Origin: an uncultured Bacteroidales bacterium
GTDB taxonomy: Bacteria > Bacteroidota > Bacteroidia > Bacteroidales > Paludibacteraceae
Direction of reading: 5' to 3'
DNA length: 8,217 nucleotides
Assembly (NCBI GenBank): GCA_934725535.1
Contig: CAKVBV010000081.1
Coordinates: 1-8,217, forward strand
Position 1 is the stretch's first letter; each line of letters begins with the position of its first letter. Position numbers and translations under genes: made by a program. Under the pieces are notes generated by a model. It saw nothing but the letters and a program-made list of their open reading frames with translations. It was not told the origin of the DNA and searched no databases. This document shows positions 4,759 to 8,217 of the stretch, one piece after another.

Positions 4759-5931
4759 CTATTGCTCAGGCGGCAAGGACTGGAATTTGCGTGTCGTTGC
4801 CACTTGCAGCAACATCACTCCACTCAATATGCACCCTACCATAAAAGCCCCTTGGGGCATATTCGGGAACCACCATTTTGCCAAAGGGGTTACAATCAGC
4901 GGCGACACAAACTGCCCCAAATACAATGCTGCAGACAACAATGGCATCACCGTGGCGGCTGCTGTCTTACCGCCTTTGATACTCGCAATCGTATTCAGAT
5001 ACGGCACGCCCACACCCGTTGCCATGCCCGCCAACGCACTTCCGACAATCAACATCGGCAGAGACATTGACACACAATAGCAGCCATAGCCACACAAAAA
5101 CAACATAGGACAAAAGTATTTGATACTCAGCCTGAAACACCTCATCAGTTGACCGAACAGCAGCCCCATCAGCAGTGCCACCATATCCAATCCTACCATG
5201 ATACCCGTTACCATACCATGGTGCTGCCCAAGGTATGTGTCTTGACTCGCCATTTGGGCAAAATTGGTAGGAAAGATAAAGAATATCATCATCAGAAGCC
5301 ACATTCCTACTACACTCGGGTGAAACTTCAGCAGACTCTTGAGCGAAAACGTTTTTCCCCGTTTGCTCTTGTCTGCAATCCGCTCGGCAGGCAGAAAAGC
5401 GACCACCAATGCCATAGCGGGGATGCCCATCAGATAGACTAAGAACGCATACTTCCACCCGCACGATGCTGCCAACACGCCTGCAATGGCGGTGGCCACT
5501 ACGCCTCCCAACTGGTTCATAGCGGCAGACAATCCCATTAGCCCTGCCTGTTTTTCTGGCGCAAAATAGTACGCCAACAACCCTGTGGACAGCGGCATCA
5601 GCAGCCCGACACTCACGCCCAACAATGCACGCAGGCACAAGAGCCATACGATGTCAGACGCAAAATAGCACCCTGCGCCCGACAGGACATACACCGTGAG
5701 ACCAATCAAGGCAATTATTCGCGTGATCAGCCGCTGACTGATAGAGTGGAAAAACAGATTGGTTAGAATGATGAACAACGCAGGCAAAGAAACTATCAGT
5801 TTGATAGTCATCTCATTAACACCTGCTTGCGAGAAATGCGCCCCGATAATATCCAATGCCGGAGCAATCGCCGCACCTGCCATCACGGTCAGTACGGACA
5901 TCGACAAAATAGTCGCAGTTAATTTTTTCAT
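4759..5931 (-). CDS. MFS transporter
   Basis: A 390-residue major facilitator superfamily transporter of the inner membrane, with about 12 hydrophobic segments in two halves split by a basic loop (around 183-205, PAERIADKSKRGKTFSLKSL). Motif B is visible as RALLGVSVGL (101-110). A motif C-like stretch is AMNQLGGVVATAIAGVLAASCGW (137-159). The motif A position between segments 2 and 3 (FHSISQRLITR, 61-71) is degenerate and lacks the usual Gly and Asp. This fits drug/metabolite:proton antiporters in general, but the substrate cannot be called. The ATG at 5931 is preferred over an in-frame GTG at 5973, because the longer form only adds a charged segment (MSEDSQDKEINYSR). The frame remains open for 32 codons beyond the TAG stop. 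It is divergent from the LRR gene and has its own promoter with a leader of about 115 bases. Confidence 0.92.
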   Translation of the reverse strand: MKKLTATILSMSVLTVMAGAAIAPALDIIGAHFSQAGVNEMTIKLIVSLPALFIILTNLFFHSISQRLITRIIALIGLTVYVLSGAGCYFASDIVWLLCLRALLGVSVGLLMPLSTGLLAYYFAPEKQAGLMGLSAAMNQLGGVVATAIAGVLAASCGWKYAFLVYLMGIPAMALVVAFLPAERIADKSKRGKTFSLKSLLKFHPSVVGMWLLMMIFFIFPTNFAQMASQDTYLGQHHGMVTGIMVGLDMVALLMGLLFGQLMRCFRLSIKYFCPMLFLCGYGCYCVSMSLPMLIVGSALAGMATGVGVPYLNTIASIKGGKTAAATVMPLLSAALYLGQFVSPLIVTPLAKWWFPNMPQGAFMVGCILSGVMLLQVATTRKFQSLPPEQ

Positions 5932-6052
5932 TCGGCTATAGTTTATTTCTTTATCCTGTGAATCTTCAGACACCTACAGCCGTTCTCCCGCTTGTAATCA
6001 GGAACGCTTCCGTTGGTACATATCAAACCTTCGGTTGCTTACAATTCGGGCA

Positions 6053-6083
6053 CAAAGTTACTGCTTTTTTCCGATTTGTGCAA
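6053..6083 (-). promoter_or_regulatory. Promoter of the MFS transporter gene
   Basis: On the minus strand TTG (6083-6081, within TTTG) is followed after exactly 20 bases by TAACTTTG (6060-6053). Transcription should start near 6048. This leaves an unusually long leader of about 115 bases to the ATG at 5931, or about 75 to the alternative GTG at 5973. I see only a weak hairpin in it (GGAAGCGTTCC near 6003-6013) and no riboswitch I can recognise. Confidence 0.85.
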
Positions 6084-6149
6084 ATGCCATCCTATGCAGA
6101 ATACGAATAAATATACTGGTTACCAACCGCTTATGAATATCGTCATTGT

Positions 6150-6168
6150 CATTATGCTTACCATAATG
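6150..6168. promoter_or_regulatory. Inverted repeat between divergent promoters (candidate operator)
   Basis: CATTATG (6150-6156) and CATAATG (6162-6168) are perfect 7-bp inverted arms separated by CTTAC. The site lies roughly midway between the two outward-facing -33 elements (6083 and 6239), where one regulator could affect both genes. The evidence is only the symmetry and the position. Confidence 0.4.
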
Positions 6169-6238
6169 CTGTGTACAAGTATCTGTCAATGCAACTGCTA
6201 TATGTCCCGTTTCAGAGGCAAATACCTATTTTTGGGGA

Positions 6239-6269
6239 TTGTGTTCTTCTGTAGATAGCAGTAATTTTG
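6239..6269 (+). promoter_or_regulatory. Promoter of the secreted LRR gene
   Basis: TTG (6239-6241) is followed after exactly 20 bases by TAATTTTG (6262-6269), matching the Bacteroidota consensus. The expected start near 6274 gives a leader of about 36 A-rich bases before the ATG at 6311. Confidence 0.85.
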
Positions 6270-6310
6270 CACGCTGTTTGAAAGGACAAAATATAAACAA
6301 TCAATGTGAT

Positions 6311-7798
6311 ATGAAAAAACTTTATCTTCTTTTTGGTGCAGCCATGCTCTCATGCAGTATGATGGCTGCCACGTTGGACACCATTCAAGTGAATGGAGTG
6401 TACTATCAGTTGAACGAAGAGACGCAGACCGCTGCGGTGATTCGCAAAGACTCGAAGTTCATATACGAACAAGAGTCAGTGGTTATCCCTGTGTCCGTGA
6501 GCAAAGGCGAGAAATCGTATGATGTAACAAGTGTAGGACAGGCTGCATTCAACAAAGCCACTTGCAAGTCCGTTGTCTTCGTAGAGGGTAGCAAGGTGAC
6601 GGAAATCGGGAAGCAAGCCTTTCAAGGAGCCTTTGAACTGACAGAATTGGCTCTGCCCGAAGGTGTGAAACACTTGCCATTGACTGCAATACAGAGTGTT
6701 GGTCTTAATGCAGGTATGAAACTGCACAAACTTACCTTGCCTTCCACGATGGATACCTTGGATGTGATGTCGTTGCAGGTTGCCAATCTGGATACGCTGA
6801 TTTGCAACGCCGTGATGCCTCCTCATTGCGCACTGACAACAGGTAAAGCACTGGTGCCCTGCCTGCCGTTCACATCAAACAACTCGCCCGTATTTGTGCC
6901 GCGGAATACGAAAGTGATTGTACCCGCAGGCAGTGAGAAATACTACCGCGCAGAGGCAGGATGGGACTATTTCGACTGCTTTGCTGCAGGTGCAACGGAC
7001 ACACTGCGTATCGGCAAGCTGTACTACACAATCCACAATGACAGTGCATCTGTGATGTCTGATTTGACGGGCAACAAGTATGGTACGTTGGCTTCAGTAG
7101 TTGTTCCCGCACAAATTGCCAAGACAATATGCACCACTGGCGCGACAGCAACTGTTACGCAAAAACAATTGCCCGTAGTCGCATTAGGCAGGGCTGCTTT
7201 TCAAGGGAATAAGTCCATTCAGTCGCTTGACTTCGCTACACCAAGCAATGTAAAAACAATACAGTCTATGGCTATGCAATATATGGAAGGCTTGACAGGT
7301 ACTTTAGAATTGCCCGAGGGATTGAAATTCATCGCAATATCGGGCATTCATAGTGGCTTGAACGGTGGGCAAATGCCTGTCAAGAAGTTGGTACTGCCTT
7401 CCACGTTGGATAGTCTGGATGTTATTTCCGTTGTACTTAATGAGTTGGAAACATTAGAGTTCAAAGGTGAAACCGCTCCCAAATGTCGTGTGCGTGTTAC
7501 CACCACCCAAACGCAAATCCCGTGGATGATTAACCCGAACAACAACTTCCCTACACCGAAGAATGTGCAAATCATTATCCCCGACGGCTCCTACGATTCG
7601 TATAAGAACCAAGCGGGTATTGGCGACTATTTCGACTATTTCACATCGCCTGCTACGGATACCGAGAATGTCAAAGACGCTGCTGCCAACTCTACCAAGA
7701 CAGGCATCTACAATATCATGGGTACCTATCTCGGCACCGACGATAGCAACCTGCCAACAGGCATGTATATCATCAACGGCAAGAAAGTCATTCGCTGA
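6311..7798 (+). CDS. Secreted BspA-like leucine-rich-repeat protein with C-terminal sorting tail
   Basis: A 495-residue secreted protein. The signal peptide (MKKLYLLFGAAMLSCSMMAA) is cut near A20; C15 gives only a poor lipobox. The body is two tandem modules, about 21-228 and 229-445. Each starts with a DT(I/L)-x(5)-YY strand and carries LRR_5-type units (VGQAAFNKATCKSVVF, IGKQAFQGAFELTELALPEGVK; LGRAAFQGNKSIQSLDF, LTGTLELPEGLK), then KLxLPSTxDxLDV and a final IIxPxGSxxxY unit. The C-terminus GIYNIMGTYLG...LPTGMYIINGKKVIR is a type A sorting tail of the type IX secretion system. The ATG at 6311 is chosen because it begins the signal peptide and leaves about 36 bases of leader; a TTG at 6239 lies within the -33 element and cannot be translated from this transcript. 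The role is probably surface binding, but the ligand is unknown. It is followed by an intrinsic terminator. Confidence 0.88.
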   Translation: MKKLYLLFGAAMLSCSMMAATLDTIQVNGVYYQLNEETQTAAVIRKDSKFIYEQESVVIPVSVSKGEKSYDVTSVGQAAFNKATCKSVVFVEGSKVTEIGKQAFQGAFELTELALPEGVKHLPLTAIQSVGLNAGMKLHKLTLPSTMDTLDVMSLQVANLDTLICNAVMPPHCALTTGKALVPCLPFTSNNSPVFVPRNTKVIVPAGSEKYYRAEAGWDYFDCFAAGATDTLRIGKLYYTIHNDSASVMSDLTGNKYGTLASVVVPAQIAKTICTTGATATVTQKQLPVVALGRAAFQGNKSIQSLDFATPSNVKTIQSMAMQYMEGLTGTLELPEGLKFIAISGIHSGLNGGQMPVKKLVLPSTLDSLDVISVVLNELETLEFKGETAPKCRVRVTTTQTQIPWMINPNNNFPTPKNVQIIIPDGSYDSYKNQAGIGDYFDYFTSPATDTENVKDAAANSTKTGIYNIMGTYLGTDDSNLPTGMYIINGKKVIR

Positions 7799-7830
7799 CA
7801 ATCGGAGAATCATATTTCTCACTTGACCAC

Positions 7831-7870
7831 ACAAGAGGCTGCCCGACAAGGCAGTCTCTTGTTGTTTTAT
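7831..7870 (+). terminator. Intrinsic terminator of the LRR gene
   Basis: ACAAGAGGCTGCC (7831-7843) pairs with GGCAGTCTCTTGT (7850-7862) over 13 positions, including one G-T(U) pair (7838/7855), around a 6-base loop. TGTTTTAT follows. The position, 32 bp after the stop codon, and the T-rich tail are those of a factor-independent terminator. Confidence 0.92.
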
Positions 7871-7910
7871 ACCAACGCCTTGCAGACCACGCTCGGGGGG
7901 TGTTGAGAGG

Positions 7911-7943
7911 CGACGCTTGGGGAACGACGCGGCTCGCGTCGTT
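7911..7943. repeat. Repeat A, copy 2: GC-rich hairpin
   Basis: AACGACGCG (7923-7931), loop GCT and CGCGTCGTT (7935-7943) form a perfect 9-bp stem. CGACGCTTGGGG (7911-7922) leads into it and matches the lead-in of copy 1 (CGACGCTCTTGGGG) apart from two extra bases there. Compared with copy 1, the outermost pair is A-T instead of G-C, so both arms changed together. Confidence 0.85.
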
Positions 7944-8003
7944 AATGTCAATGTCAGTTCTATCTGATTTCATTGCTGAATTTTATGGCTAATCAACGAT
8001 AAT

Positions 8004-8016
8004 ACGGCGTAGCCGT
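8004..8016. repeat. Short hairpin ACGGC-GTA-GCCGT
   Basis: A perfect 5-bp stem with a 3-base loop, the same general design (GC stem, triplet loop) as repeats A and B. It occurs once in this window, so its being a repeat family is inference. Confidence 0.5.
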
Positions 8017-8047
8017 CCGTTCATTTTCTAACCATATCCATTACAAT

Positions 8048-8075
8048 CATTGCGCATTACGCATTTTGCATTGCG
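8048..8075. repeat. Four tandem 7-bp units
   Basis: CATTGCG, CATTACG, CATTTTG and CATTGCG follow each other without gaps. The first and last units are identical, and the two middle units differ from CATTGCG by one and two bases. It is a minisatellite-like array of unknown role. Confidence 0.8.
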
Positions 8076-8105
8076 TCAAGCATATTGCACCATCATTTTA
8101 TTGAG

Positions 8106-8133
8106 CCCCTCCTTTGGAGGGGTTGGGGAGGTC
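8106..8133. repeat. Repeat B, copy 2
   Basis: The block is identical over 28 bp to 1678-1705: CCCCTCC (8106-8112), loop TTT, GGAGGGG (8116-8122), then TTGGGGAGGTC. It has the same orientation as copy 1, and as there it lies downstream of a repeat A hairpin, here 162 bp away instead of 15. Confidence 0.88.
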
Positions 8134-8178
8134 TTCCCTATTTCCTGATGGAGTTGGAGGGGGTATTATCGGGTCAAG

Positions 8179-8217
8179 AGTATGACATTAGTATGTGATT
8201 AGTATGTGATTAGTATG
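8179..8217. repeat. 11-bp iteron array, copy 2 (cut by window end)
   Basis: The units are AGTATGACATT, AGTATGTGATT, AGTATGTGATT and a partial AGTATG running off the end. The left flank TCAAGAG resembles TTAAGAG at copy 1. No palindrome precedes this copy, so palindrome and iterons are separable. The true array length is unknown. Confidence 0.88.

Larger units (their letters stand above)
5932..6310. other. Divergent intergenic region between MFS and LRR genes
   Basis: About 380 bases without a believable gene. It contains the 5' leader of the MFS gene (5932 to about 6048), that gene's promoter (6053-6083), an inverted repeat (6150-6168), the LRR promoter (6239-6269) and the LRR leader (about 6274-6310). 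A plus-strand reading frame at 6013-6258 is judged spurious. Confidence 0.8.
7799..8217. other. Repeat-rich noncoding region at window end
   Basis: No gene is supported here. In order it contains the LRR terminator (7831-7870), a G-rich stretch (7895-7922), repeat A copy 2 (7923-7943), a small hairpin (8004-8016), a four-unit 7-bp tandem array (8048-8075), repeat B copy 2 (8106-8133) and iteron array copy 2 (8179 to the end). Short reading frames across it are translations of the hairpin repeats. Confidence 0.8.

Noticed and set aside
6013..6258. 81-codon plus-strand frame with a hydrophobic stretch
   Set aside because: It spans the MFS promoter and overlaps the -33 region of the LRR promoter, and has no family match I know. 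The hydrophobic run comes from A/T-rich DNA.
6239..6310. Longer LRR protein starting at TTG 6239
   Set aside because: This start is within the promoter's -33 element, and the extension would bury the signal peptide.
77..8217. The two iteron arrays as direct-repeat ends of a mobile island
   Set aside because: The segment between them has no integrase, transposase or transfer gene, and phoH is a chromosomal gene. Interspersed repeats explain the pair more simply.

Overview
The window looks like a chromosomal segment from a member of the Bacteroidota, most likely order Bacteroidales. The main evidence is three copies of the phylum's promoter form (TTG, 20 bp, TAnnTTTG), two secreted proteins with type IX secretion-type C-terminal tails, a BspA-like leucine-rich-repeat protein, and A/T-rich translation starts without Shine-Dalgarno sequences. 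I cannot name a genus from sequence alone. There are no rRNA, tRNA, transposase, integrase or CRISPR features.

Layout. Positions 1-203 are noncoding: a 35-bp near-perfect palindrome runs into five 11-bp iterons, then a promoter lies almost on top of the first start codon. Positions 204-1606 (+) hold two overlapping genes, a stand-alone HsdR-N-type PD-(D/E)XK nuclease domain protein and PhoH ATPase. A 97-bp convergent gap (1607-1703) carries two hairpin repeats, A and B. Positions 1704-2783 (-) hold a lipoprotein with a CxHxCxH motif followed by a PepSY-associated membrane protein. A strong hairpin separates these from the gene at 2865-4532 (-), a secreted, probably beta-propeller protein with a C-terminal sorting tail. 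Next come its promoter, an 18-bp perfect palindrome, and an MFS transporter (4759-5931, -). The transporter is divergent from a secreted leucine-rich-repeat protein (6311-7798, +), and both promoters sit in one roughly 380-bp intergenic region. Positions 7799-8217 are noncoding: a good intrinsic terminator, then a mosaic of short repeats including second copies of A, B and the iteron array.

How the genes work together. The nuclease and PhoH genes look translationally coupled and suggest a nucleic-acid processing role. The lipoprotein and PepSY gene look like one envelope-associated unit, possibly metal related. The propeller and LRR proteins are independent secreted or surface proteins with two different sorting-tail types. 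The least explained content is the noncoding DNA: several interspersed repeat families recur in the same orientation at both ends of the window, and one hairpin family shows a compensatory base-pair change.
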